IMG/VR virus record: IMGVR_UViG_3300020472_000016
Coordinates: 1-64,000 of that record
Length of the DNA stretch: 64,000 nt
Source of the DNA: a virus
Reading direction: 5' to 3' (one strand)
A model generated the notes under the pieces. The model was given only the letters and a program-made list of their open reading frames with translations, searched no databases and was not told the origin of the DNA. Shown here one piece after another: positions 60,301-62,397 of the stretch. Each line of letters begins with the position of its first letter. The stretch's first letter is position 1. Both the position numbers and the translations under genes were made by a program.

Positions 60301-60760
60301 GGATGACTGGACTGCACCTGAAGGTCCTGCTATGAACGGTGGTTATGACACCTACGCAGGTGAGGGTACTGACCAAGATGGTAATCCAATCGTAATCGTT
60401 GATGGTTATATAACTATCACTTCACAACCTGTTAACGTAACAGTTAACCAAGGTCAAATGGCAGGATTTACTGTACTCGCTACGTTTAATCTTTCATCTG
60501 ATGGTTCTGTAGGATCTACTCCTCTGAACTACCAGTGGCAACGTAAGCAGTATGGTGAGACCACATGGGCAAACATAACAGGTGCTACAGGTGGTGTTTA
60601 TACTACTGACTCTGCTGAACAGGCAGACGATGGTGATGAGTTCCGTGTAGCAATAACTGCTGCTGGTGCTTCACCTGTTTACTCTAACTCTGTAATCCTC
60701 TCGGTACAGACTGGTGCAACAGTTATTTCTAACTTCGTACCAACTCAAATATTCCAATAA
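33302..60760 (+). CDS. Giant baseplate/adhesin protein, 9152 aa
   Basis: A single uninterrupted frame of 27.5 kb at the position where gp7 or VrlC-like genes follow gp6 in T4-like phages. Residues 1-130 (NISDRVENQLPAFIREEDEQ) and 690-750 (FYLAKGTKTAAQYLFKILFG) look like a wedge-binding N-terminus. Then follow: GYT-type glycine repeats (about 307-620, 1138-1350, 3180-3410), a YHYH-like domain (about 1393-1560), a probable beta propeller (1850-2225), LamG/concanavalin-like folds (about 2337-2517 and 5140-5300), two chitin-binding-like WxxxxxY modules (2744-2870), three copies of an LNGV-P fibre module, seven Cys/GGN helical units, 23 YPR repeats, and a C-terminal Ig-like domain (about 9034-9140). 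T4 gp7 is 1032 aa. Likely a baseplate-anchored host-binding arm. Confidence 0.85.
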   Translation: MFAKTVNISDRVENQLPAFIREEDEQFVNFLFEYYKSQEKTGRPYNILNNLLNYLDLDDYDQKVLASTTVLIKDVDPTNTLIEVESIDGFMDRDGSVMIDNEVIYYENTVRGPDAILTPGLSLEEFNKKRQELENPIQEFDGVRTTFPLNFLGTPVSPVSAEHLAVTVFNVSQVPGVDYSISGSQITFTNPPRARIGTDSVGSCQIVYYIGFADAVVKELTYPNVFDIAGDDSMALSYESLSYSPISEIGLIVNRNGTLQQPYIDYVLTDNNSKIKFFVNITNQDNFHIRSIEYVSASFGTGAHAVTSVGVNGQIEAINVKEGGKGYKLNFAPKVAITSSTEKGTGAAARTLVAGIKDIRLINGGQGYTSYNPPKVKITQPSDMVNGSGATASIQVDDTTGTVSSIKITNSGSGYDFIPAITFVNPSGAIITDPTIDGEGRLDGASITITDGGIGYSNPPVIYIDPAPTGGIDAVADCTVSPDGEIVAVNISNRGRGYLTPPRARVVQPIGAQVLDVTVANGSVTNINLLTGGKGYTDAPSVYIVDDRKGSLGEAIGGTGAQAAATIFNGEITDINIINFGSGYSDSEPPKIYVAEPLAAQASCDVGFGEVTGFTILSSGKEYEPSSLNGCSRGVSDVVTFDKYNNQIFAKESQLAQSDHVSGSSVKNLDSQIISKVFDKFRRQYMPTINIDYTQVNPIQVIKTIKDFYLAKGTKTAAQYLFKILFGEEVDIFYPRDELIKPSDASWVVDTILRAQLISGNPANLTNAQLVQEADVVDQNVKDASVLIENVISIIEGTDIIYELAISEETLTGVFKIPYKTGLVEPLTTTENIITVDSTIGWPEKNGTIIINDQEIVQYKEKSLNQFIECTRSKNAIVEDWDPGTIIYSDIFVYANKGTDEEVKLRVLGIAEAGTTVLEDSGSYYLPGDKLNVAALGSTADDERLQSWLYNVKKLISVTSITPGGLNNQTATVITGNAHGLLVEDKVTIYGANPAVYNGTFEVTARLDDYSFSYSIPTPMTIVPQGNILLSVDLNRGKSSVSTINEVISLFTSNVQNSFFNNDYVYVAASGLPNYKVGPFTGSAMIPGNQRKLLRFPRTVSTISTRTEVAPNSPIGSWVNGVSAWSYKSSEFVTFGPLTGININSGGEDYDAGSKPALEITGGGGTGALATVTVNGSLDSVEVTAEGTGYTEQPLISIVGGGGTGATAQAVVTNGRVTRILVENPGTGYTAQPTISITGGNGAGALAVASVRGPISAVTLSNSGSGYTSKPTIKLNSGEGALAQPIVINGRIVSIAIINSGDAYTSAPKVYINGDGFGAQATAIIGTIGEDKGKVISVSITNKGVGYTQGMTSVRMEAIGQLATFAADVYQWRKNVEYDLSSKYDVARGYVFTGFNNQYGGEYAHVSDPKELRYVVGDNVFLNPATQNFQEVPSNIEHSPIIGWAFDGNPIYGPYGYIDPTDQNSGIRRMRSSYTLKSEVVYDIDTNPTPARTDGPALATYPAGNFINDYKYTFQQGDLDPYNGRFCKTPDYPAGTYAYFVTIDESDAGIPVFPYVIGPEYNSVVDTWNLSLSAVQENIPADVARFRDPYTNVDIDIDRQPNQESDSFVTEKEGDLLIFEIEDIDGDAIISPSEIANEQAITEEAALEIYDYFPSVSTESRVDIEVDTTTKFENARIDGFVVENAGSSYQVNDTLYFDNTGTDGFGASAIIESVQGRTINGYQKEIINDISYGKITTATEHELVAQDEIIVNSRVITDNTNKRFYMSVVTGIEDITVTQVGIGYNTQLPPTYEIITSQGQDINFNIILDETTGKVGEVNIINSGYGYDVDNPPQIRVSHPQQYKKTYYWLSEYYEAAGSIEIFDIVMATDRYMYVCGELTQTNGDTAAFLAKFTDLGVMVWDRTLLPSASIKKARWKSIYLDETSEENNLLYMIGETESQGTATYNPDILIAKYESGFDNSNAPEGIVRWQKEIAGVSGAARRDYAGDIFMDDEQRVYICGWTDTNAVDAYDIWVMQLNNTGDVVEKRKFASNSEGERMEQLHYIGNNKMLWCGVDQDNNDLIFGEMEYDGANIELNYVKRLAISGGDVKRPRFQIDEYNDLFFICDMWNGTKFYGCSFLKIALNQLSTNPTTPEYYFSKTIQPSGNFESINHAGLSIDVFGNVSIATDVKYSDNDLQAVVMSFKYDGTLLKSTNIKDTDDIGFKTRNHIVDNSGDVIIAANKQKPIQTVVNRFDSAPISFAGDIASGAATVTNVSNATSLATGDVVSITSGAGSVTLAAGVKVLTATGTTVTLDTNFGGSGSATGAILSAVDVSGLIEDSSKQANTTATFSDVTKVMHNTADYKFGSGSLKFSGGPTYMKHAGAGLTSNWTASVWSLMEASHASNNPKVEMITIDDALGNGIVVTVDGNAASGNLGKIEMTIAPQGGGGSTIASVGSTYWTTLQDSAFHHWAVVKETPSLGSYTYSVYFDGVQVCTATVATEIGLNDLYIGANKTSPATGNCFLGSIDDVVIEPNSVFTGASFTLPTTQFAITSNNSQLNLIKFDRLHDKRGAYSAFPSTTYTKALTFTETSGINVNNLTNPVITVWAEGSSGLQILDMSDTISTLAPGTYTFTNATHQFASKTSTVPSPLGVKLKVDAIVIPKYYVRDAGFQKIDNVLEFQFNQDVRFTKGTILQQYNSQGVVQAYGTIVEVPTGTLDEPGLGDKYKIGKMFGNFNDTDLFKNNTGEENIIKDVIFQPERAQAEWLTATAYTTDDQVWSDGKIYKATNTATSGATAPTHEIGNVTDGSVIWQYISAAGPIEVALIDHPWPVPSEPLWQATKSYALNDLVYFGRQKYKCTTAGVTGSVAPTHTSGTATDGTVVWTWQSQYDSIHAYARFRPYDAGDYKVKILEVYSGSDFIVGDVISLGGSVTTGPKEGDPKIGQINGVTTVKKVEYVVNLDKDIIRSANTRTDLIYCQALSPHRFLAGDILFVEGFTTAQFNGSFFVEEVFSSRDFLYRMRNAADSEPVFYNNAIFNVKISSKHPTLMLVRNHSYVFDMSDASNFGYFLSFSQDNQFKLEYSFNVIERSGTPGLSSNTETPIVNFTIGGEVTNITYYFDPSRTLSSNSPVGTNSFIDVIKTPYDGTFKIAEVISETEFRFPLEIEPEFNNAEIGLDDQDNPNSYYSTTSTKAIGPINTIKLISPGGFYRKLPIISDIASDRKIEKIKIKNGGTEYAVGVYTQVPIIGDGEGGLCIITVELDVETNSGTITDVNLTDPGKGYTFGSIDVDGITGILGSTLSGSGGELDVVIPDEGTGASVFLTGTEIGKIKTLKNNEFGYGYSHDYTLRPEIAFPVNLQLFNTSILSEIKITDPGAGYTSAPVVVISGGGGLGADAEAIVKNNRLSEIIVKDPGAGYSSQPSVLLKSEFTYVVNLDLNYLQFNFPHGITTGAAIQFRAEDIGSDVGELPKPSSVGLTSLSSTTIYYAIAGNVAGLESDQLRFALTPADSESGNYITFLTQGNGRQVLLTEVFGGKAEAVVETSRFLESEEVFQGETYELANAFGTVSTNDGWQIGPKILKVVNPKGVFVKGGKVQGVISRASGIIDNVQIAKGILNIDAITKTSGRFIDDVGKPSEIVQKIQDSYFYQNFSYVIKSQIPINRWKKQILENNHPAGFNMFGQLELTGGKDISGRKIGTEFTKQVNIDEYTNVNQITSFGAAQPIYSTFNNSEVLFRKKRLTNSEEILTSIVKKIDSISDQFDGATKAFNLTVEGDQVIIKENQMLVTLNGVIQSPGEAYQIVGNQIVFAEAPRPDSKVIYRNVDITVLPIKRLNLTQIGGIFPQIGDIITSKFNNVNSSAKVIDTSTNTVDIIQIIGTTFVNNARVDVSRTGFSAFIGSIDDVNQSTIFEFGETVTKVDLAGETAIIEETNLDLDGNLDNSLVLSKTSGTAQYETGAYNILLNDVIYSAGSKIAAQVTGISPYRDPVTSINLAQAVAFEEDQLITGGSSGAQALVVRVDAEANPPVLYYVKKNTPDFVDGETVTNQNAVNGVISGEPKVGDVVDTLIINKGSSFFGLVFERLISLSNQNVILDNISETTISPVELNNAANRINADFLDYEEVRSTEIEYSGLSGGSLAVNDVIRSINVTYGNPVTDALNRYKDAARSIRNNRQEIIDFATSQIAIDYPGFYHTGDNQIAQMGRFKDAYRLIQKNKEWIIAKSYDEMITQYPGTTIPSATKCKRDLGYFIDALSRDTGWGGTVYTRKLCNMFFPDGSTFQYVNSQANEINYGYGKAYDHMVEALTNTLSGSETIDSVAYTKYNEQSTGGSGGSGITADPSPGDNYGTSGSNATNNGPNNCADVTAALNTLWTNVSEVILSASLTDLIDLSQPVALTPLETKCTRDTGYFIDAIADDLDGDGNYYMVEFTKKFFNTDGVFIGLPETQEAITAFNAAKDLCKNAMRNIMYEQTLATAGYNLNDPTTYSAPYLNSSSTAQYYDPNYSSGSNQGGTNCANVATAIDTLANIATTSFTGAQFTPSAASYTAATGDLILTIGSHSLTTADTVRIEPNSLTFTCAMDGNTANKTYPRSSDPTYNQQIAITAVGATTITVNVGASPIVNHTVTGATYDPVSGVMVLTIGAHTLGVGESIKIATGSLTFSCDQGGTVGTGTYPRSTGASTGDGEDYAYDTAIEITAKTDTTITVNVNGGQGAVTNTNAHTFVSATPNGIQSGGNYTHTFVSAGTNSVSEGGGLAYINSLATVTDGTYEEGENIRVYKFAYKDRAGLGFFTPGDTIKGHKSEANFSCKGANSGLRWLYTNALTGTFQNREYITNTKLTNVAGASNVTVTPTNATYDAATGHLTITVAAHGFSTGNEVSIAANAIRFTCGMDANATQHDYPRLTDPVANNVRLPIIKTTASTFTVNVGSSPLKHYTPTGVDYQPDTGVMSITIGPNNLNVGEKIRFKPESLVFTCDQDGNQTEHAYPRSSDPFYNTSCNIDGITSSTYSITGASYLPAKGTLNLTIANHGFSNGEMIKIADNSLTFTCTNDNNATNHTYPRTTDPASYQWLPISVVDNNTIGVQIGVSTDISVHTFVSATSNNITKQDGGVIVVNVLNSSPSTNTTLHTFVRGEDAIITGGDYAHTFVSAVSNSFTVYPAKARLTSLDKRSGSNSLVLESNAYLTHDLSDVNAFGSSNFTVEMWIKAKAVTGGQYLFDFRTSGLSETGSLSLYLDGGSIKLAYDSADVISGSHGISAGTWTHVAVSKTSGITKVWVGGVQVGTDYSDSNTYYERKITIGAAQDGANFYQGHIDNFIITKGVSKYQASFTPPVIFTTNDDISFSMSNEHPIIMSDKDSYATFTGTTNSAAAAKKVNYANKEIIVEDVQLSRDEHRRAADMLELNRAWIAETAVNKMKAKYPDLLMPGDTADGIGPQQGTTFCLRDTQEFILKGIIDDIRYGGNYNSTIAARSYLTAYEGLEHIANEVLQSIYTYRELAPICNYVLTTTSTDLENYGVDGDGNPIKYTDILRIPNNFSSPIAQTIQDEIVALGDEIGDIIGPTGQRFRDAGDMIWKNRDVIANEAVGWLEATYQKDINGTVYDFYTNPNANANKCTHEIKTYILPAIVADLVTGGNSGIRNVTAKFLNANGELYSVDNELSAVLDVYEYVGKLCKHAINNTLVTKGSTAAELGVPSEYQDDYHVNEYTELTVYRDDTITIDSEGYNAFRTSNDRLLDAADMLERNANVIAWEAVHTMNDLSKYLNFGVPDGAQNCVDDVLDVLGAVVHDIRKGGNSKTWDAASLYLNKEDKSLIQLNGRQHTHQYVRSELDAIYTGGNYDHTFVTAATNAVVDDGSNNFTPTNVVYTPGDGKLVITMPNHGLATSNTITIAEESLTFTCSMDEHASKHKYPRKGDPAYGKSIAILETTISTITVNVGASPIVNYNVSNADYNAVTGDLTMNVGAHTLQPGTSIRFRDGALTFSCDRDDYATEHSYPRISDPVYNTSVNVSSVGTTTSTPTDASYDTSTGIVTITQNGHGFTGETTASTSDAAYNPNTGIMTITSNGHGFAAGDSVKIAGNSLTFTCGFDGDLSNHTYPRSTDPAYNSWLPVLNVTTNTFDVQVLKEIPSTNVTVHTFVSATASNITKANDYVMIDENALSMSCDTGSGAQTKTYPRPQDPAYKAWLPISNVQLNTFDIQVLSTVPSTNTNAHTFVSFASNGLSRQTGNITVNVGVAPGEDAAAISVLKLATEMAIMTMRNAFGRENLYIFDPEPDPDGDTTPAGGDESIDNVDVESYERNAVKDRFINAADLIERNIRLIAEESIAAALVQYPSLNIPGGNINCVHDLTDFLDSMVWNLRHGGNNKVFHAAEYYVNEGLTHNTEATWITNYARDLAIQVMRNESLALNYGRDPAFDTAVPIVSVASTQHTATDASYDAGTGLLTLTVAGHGFAEGNRVNIADNSLTFTCSMDGNYSNHTYPRLSDPVSNQWLPIISTSTDTFTVNVGVSRIKKFTPTAISYEPNTGNLIMTVGVHDLAVGTNLKIEPNSLTFTCAMDNGATNHTYPRITDPVHDEPIEIVGVTETTVTVNVGTTGITNFDIHDAEFNPTSGQLDINIGAHTFREGESVKLGTNALTFTCAMDSHATDHAYPRASGPGGPDAGYNTSISIDKIGLDTYDITNAGYNPTTGVMTVTIPSHGFKGRTTHTPTGVEYTPATGKMIISLANHGFQNDDRVKIGQNGLVFTCGMDGHTTNHAYPRNYNSSAPGGEDYAYDKWLHVTNVTQNTFEVNVGVSSNQTEHTFVNSVTNCLTHAGDHVKVCTKAIGFKCTKDGNSTTHSYPRQSDPSYDEWLPVTNAGTDTFDIFVGFSGPNDNYTHTFAANTDLTPTNAAYDPNSGKMTLTVNDHGMQNGDTIWIEDGAVTFRCGEDSQSSDHAYPRNITDTFTITGATYDAAAGVMECTVANHGFGNGAMVKFAPGSIKFTCSMDNYDTTHAYPRHDDPIADKWIPVFNVETNTFQVRVGQSIEKQWTPSAAAYSPTTGVMDLTIGAHNFRAGASLTPSNADYNPTSGIMRLTIAGHNIAEGEHIKIADNALTFTCTLDGGSAQKTYPRPSTISHTATTGTTHDPSTGILHINTTSAHDLTNGDWVKFADNSLTFTCGLDGDQTNHSYPRADDPMSGKWVQISNATASGFDVQVLNSIPQSNTSTHVFVSATSNGIQTRDPFSGRWMEVREVGTDWIDVKVLTTAPSTNTNPHTFISAAANCIQTSGDSVRISANSITFTCNKDSNATQHTYPRAAMNAAGGADPVYNGAAKIVAVTDTTISVWVGTSANTTSHSFVSAAANAVRSGGTYTHNFASADANGLSQQRDWAHNNYIPISDVTTNTFSVQLLQKIPSTNTTTHVFQSAASNSIHRGVIQKQNGWIQLNVGTSSNTSWHGFKFADSGALISGGYYDHSFISASTGAVHTGGDYIHDFVSAVTNGITRQNPSGIVTLDIGASGPNDQYTHTFVSAANGALITGGNYAHKFVSATDRALVSGGNYEHTFVSAASNSVNVTGGSQLTPTNAAYDPLTGHLTLTFGSAHGLTANINTVTIDNNAIQFSCEFDGNSSTHGYPRSTDPASGTTLTIISNTTDTITVNIGSTPEVNFNVTDATYDAGTGNLTLDIGSNSLQGPTLGLTPTDAAYNPTTGIITLTINGHGFANGEYIKIADNGLTFTCTQGGGNHSYPRVTDPASGKWLTISNVQTNTFDVQVLDTVPSTNTTTHTLVSIANGCVDKAGESVMVRPNSLTFTCQQDNYSTNHTYPRAKDPSFDRPIPIVGKSGQTITIDVGNSAIVTYTPTNATYDAATGYLAVTIGAHGLSTGTTVKLAPNSFTFTCTRDGNTAQKTYPRGGHTFAQKFYADLDFYPYNQGEYVITADTANPKCADVASAITSLMGLYTDAIATPASLTDGTISKTLPNIWPVKYASEMVMRDVSVTFDQNGATTGDWNTTCVGVADKIEGLMDIVINTIELASGGGGSHLDAVEREVPWRFNNNYQFYTCYNVTSATDTLFDVLLSTLGGGSKSDKHCARHILFNYHAITAKAFERTQNNHPDTTADITFAENMVKALMYDLNTGGNQGMLKLANSWFDGEGNFIAFGNIVRQHLLFYVTRIREYVKRGLYDYNNDTQWAGYDLYLEPSNTAAINNRFEYEKESTEFTIDSSINLAFHALNRSQAPSTNKIDYINSDNITNMTNVYDEGEDYNTDPELILLTPTIEVGFERRENTVTVHKPNFFSRGDVLAYVPASQDLDPNLQDQEYYYVLNAEADYFEVTREKRHDARYRQFAFDQSLKGQQRLQTVVRTGINMPAMVSPVRDNAQPISAGFNTADYLVGSTSNASSEVVRTMNNEADIIKLYKKFNIDAATGRFTNGETIQVQGATANNGIVVQTSALTGDQSNEGWIYVEDMNGTFSDNDVLEGVTSGITNAVNGTSVERMLINTSRGAFKQDEKIFNKGNSAEADIVKYENSAGALVGNSGGRITIDIETIQDDFTDGDVIYGSITDKILDIAYITATGFEELTLNQYVHAESQVECDVNNIIRDGGYAGNFTAGDVVYLLAGTTIKQPGFTAVVTKYQAFDDSVTPNIPHKIWIANLRPYGTNSQGEVVTPDPQELASGGTAIGKFENLNNFPIILAEMSSVTVTNYNSYGRVSGKDITGDTGRIWLEDVVGDFPSNITIKSDAGWYAGVTQSKGLVGRCNRFFRGFDGTQTSFKLTTNNGEAYFPDPAGHLLVFTNGVLQPPGGTQAYTAFSDQIQFTEPPTIGSEFIGYYVGKLRQLDDISFEFDSLRSSFNLRYAGGFYSLTLTEGVSSSTILPENNIVVSLNGVIQEPGVGYELVGSRIIFAEVPRAGSTFVAFSYIGSDADVIAATVVPPIEAGDLLQIDGEGENREVALIESSNSLITFEYTGTVKGRGAAALAQITSGEMTTAIITSPGDGYSSRPNVDVISSSGFDGRVRALMGLLRIDVKTAGVGYAQPQVAIHNVVEDDWTAPEGPAMNGGYDTYAGEGTDQDGNPIVIVDGYITITSQPVNVTVNQGQMAGFTVLATFNLSSDGSVGSTPLNYQWQRKQYGETTWANITGATGGVYTTDSAEQADDGDEFRVAITAAGASPVYSNSVILSVQTGATVISNFVPTQIFQ
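34220..35160 (+). repeat. Glycine GYT-type repeats, first block
   Basis: Encodes about seven units of I-V-NGG-GYT--P-V-I with gaps filled by GTGA-A-A; for instance LINGGQGYTSYNPPKVKI and ITDGGIGYSNPPVIYI. Diverged at DNA level. It encodes part of the giant protein. Confidence 0.7.
36715..37350 (+). repeat. Glycine GYT-type repeats, second block
   Basis: Encodes five or more regular units such as VEVTAEGTGYTEQPLISI and ILVENPGTGYTAQPTISI, each followed by GGGGTGA-A or GGNGAGA-A. The regular 40-residue spacing suggests a beta solenoid. Confidence 0.75.
42840..43540 (+). repeat. Glycine GYT-type repeats, third block
   Basis: Encodes a weaker set of the same units, ending with a clear pair: KITDPGAGYTSAPVVVIS and IVKDPGAGYSSQPSVLLK. 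Confidence 0.65.
45700..57650 (+). repeat. Seven Cys-D-GGN helical units spread through the giant gene
   Basis: Encodes units with the core C-RD--YFIDAI--D---GGN---A---YL, e.g. at about 45960, 46440, 49555, 50070, 50550, 52255 and 57540. Each is preceded by a helix with DAADMLERN---IA-EAV---- in the better copies. They alternate with the YPR repeats. Confidence 0.65.
46840..56920 (+). repeat. YPR repeat array in the giant gene, 23 copies
   Basis: Encodes 23 copies (my count) of a beta-type unit of about 80-100 residues: TPT-A-YDP-TG-MTLTV, HGF--GD-V-IA-NSLTFTC, -MDGN-TNHTYPR-TDP, then WLPI-NV-TNTF-V-VG and HTFVSA--N-I. Blocks lie at about 46840-48700, 50800-51930 and 52500-56920. Copies are diverged but keep the Cys, YPR and HTFVSA. 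Confidence 0.8.
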
Positions 60761-60763
60761 ATA
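60756..60763 (+). promoter_or_regulatory. Late-promoter-like AATAAATA
   Basis: CCAATAAATAATTAG spans the stop of the giant gene, eleven bases before the next ATG. One base differs from TATAAATA. Confidence 0.4.
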
Positions 60764-60773
60764 ATTAGAAACT

Positions 60774-62372
60774 ATGGCTGCCACGTCATCATACAACGCA
60801 GGAACAAAAATGCTCACAGTGGATGGGGATGGACTCCCCGATCCAGTGTTGTATGGTACGTTCCCTAATAACGACAATCCTAATGCTGTAACAGAGCAGG
60901 ATTTTGAGCATACTTTCTATTTTAGAGGTGGTTCATTTGGTACTGCTCGTACATTTGATACTCCTTCATTCACACAGAATGGTTATCTTGTAGATGTACC
61001 TTTGTCTACAGCAGACAATGATTTGTTAGGTGTTGAGATCCAAGTAGGGGACAGGATTCTGTTTGTTTTTGATAAGCAAACTGCTAATGAGAAGAAGCAA
61101 GTATTTGTGTATAGAGGAACTAGTCAAACTGTTACTCCTGGTGAGTTTTGGAGAGAGACATCAAATAATCTTGAGTTAGTTGTAGACTATAGTAGAAGTA
61201 ATCATACTGGTACTCTAGAATATTTTGATCAAAGAAATGCTAGATCAAATGTACCTTTAGGTATTGTTGGTGTTACTGCTAATGGTGTAGCAATCTTTAA
61301 TCCTAGTGCTGGAGCAGGTGGTAACCCACCAACAGGATTTCAGTGGAATGCACATTATGAAGACTCTCCTGTAGATTTTGGAGATGATTCATGTGGTGGA
61401 CACCCAGAGAATACAGGACAGTATCACTATCACGACACACATTTCCTAGAGTGTTGGCAGAATAATGCTGTGATGGCAGGATATAATGATTACTATGGTT
61501 CTAGTCAGTTTAATGGTGATAATTTAAGACATCCAGACGGTCATTCTAAGATAATTGGTGTTTCGTTTGATGGTTTCCCTGTATATGGACCGTATATTTA
61601 CTCTAATCCATGGGACAATTCATCATCTAAAATTTTAGCAAGTAGTTCATATAGAGTTAGATCCGAAGAAGCACCAGGTAGACCTACTTACGGTAATACT
61701 ACTGCCAACCCTCCTGCTGGATCATTGATGCAGGATTGGGAATATGCAGAAGGTACTGGTGTTCTTGATTTCCATAATGGAAGATTCTGTGTAACACCAG
61801 AATATCCTACAGGAACATATGCATACTTCTTAGCAACTGAAGAAGGTAATGAAGGTGCATTAGATCCACAGTTCCCTTATATGATGGGAACTACTTCTCG
61901 TGAAACTCTCAATAAACCAGCCAATGATGGTGCTGCTGCACCTCCAGGAGACGGTGGTGATGGAGGAGGAGAGGCTCCACCTGCTACTATTCTGATTGGT
62001 GCACAACCACAGAATGCTACTGTTGCTCAAAGTACAACAGCTACATTTACGATTACTGCCTCTATCAGTCCTGAGGATGGACCTAAGACTTATCAATGGT
62101 ACAGATCTACAGACGGTGGATATTCATTCGCTGTTCTTACAGGATCTACTGCTAATAGTCTTACCTTCACTGCGTTGTCATATATGTCTGGATACAAATT
62201 CAGATGTGTAATTGAGGGACCAATCGGTGCACCTGCTGCACAGAACTCTCCTCTAACAACTGACGTTGCTACTCTCACCGTAACTGGTGGAGGCGGTGGT
62301 CAGCAAGCAGAGAACTTCGATGGTACTAATGCTACCTTCGATACTACTGGTATCACCTTCGATGCCACCTAA
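60774..62372 (+). CDS. YHYH-domain and Ig-like virion protein
   Basis: A 532-aa protein. About residues 30-115 form a beta domain. Residues 160-375 match the YHYH domain: a GVTANGVAIFNP strand, the signature Y217-H-Y-H220 after ENTGQ, IIGVSFDGFPVYGPYIYSNP, then DFHNGRFCVTPEYPTGTYAY and FPYMMG. A Pro/Gly linker (APPGDGGDGGGEAPP) leads to an Ig-like domain (about 400-510, with TYQWYRSTDGGYSF). The same two domain types occur in the giant protein next door, pointing to module exchange. Role: probably a surface or fibre protein; the YHYH function is unknown. Confidence 0.78.
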   Translation: MAATSSYNAGTKMLTVDGDGLPDPVLYGTFPNNDNPNAVTEQDFEHTFYFRGGSFGTARTFDTPSFTQNGYLVDVPLSTADNDLLGVEIQVGDRILFVFDKQTANEKKQVFVYRGTSQTVTPGEFWRETSNNLELVVDYSRSNHTGTLEYFDQRNARSNVPLGIVGVTANGVAIFNPSAGAGGNPPTGFQWNAHYEDSPVDFGDDSCGGHPENTGQYHYHDTHFLECWQNNAVMAGYNDYYGSSQFNGDNLRHPDGHSKIIGVSFDGFPVYGPYIYSNPWDNSSSKILASSSYRVRSEEAPGRPTYGNTTANPPAGSLMQDWEYAEGTGVLDFHNGRFCVTPEYPTGTYAYFLATEEGNEGALDPQFPYMMGTTSRETLNKPANDGAAAPPGDGGDGGGEAPPATILIGAQPQNATVAQSTTATFTITASISPEDGPKTYQWYRSTDGGYSFAVLTGSTANSLTFTALSYMSGYKFRCVIEGPIGAPAAQNSPLTTDVATLTVTGGGGGQQAENFDGTNATFDTTGITFDAT

Positions 62373-62375
62373 ATA
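62369..62375 (+). promoter_or_regulatory. Late-promoter-like CTAAATA
   Basis: CACCTAAATAACAC overlaps the stop of the YHYH gene and lies 23 bases before the ATG at 62398. Similar to the element at 10974. Confidence 0.4.
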
Positions 62376-62397
62376 ACACTGTACAAACTGTAGAAAC

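Noticed and set aside
33302-60760. Assembly artefact joining several genes into one frame
   Set aside because: No stop or frame break appears, domain borders fall within reading frame throughout, and no internal ATG with a good ribosome site suggests separate genes. Read data would still be worth checking.
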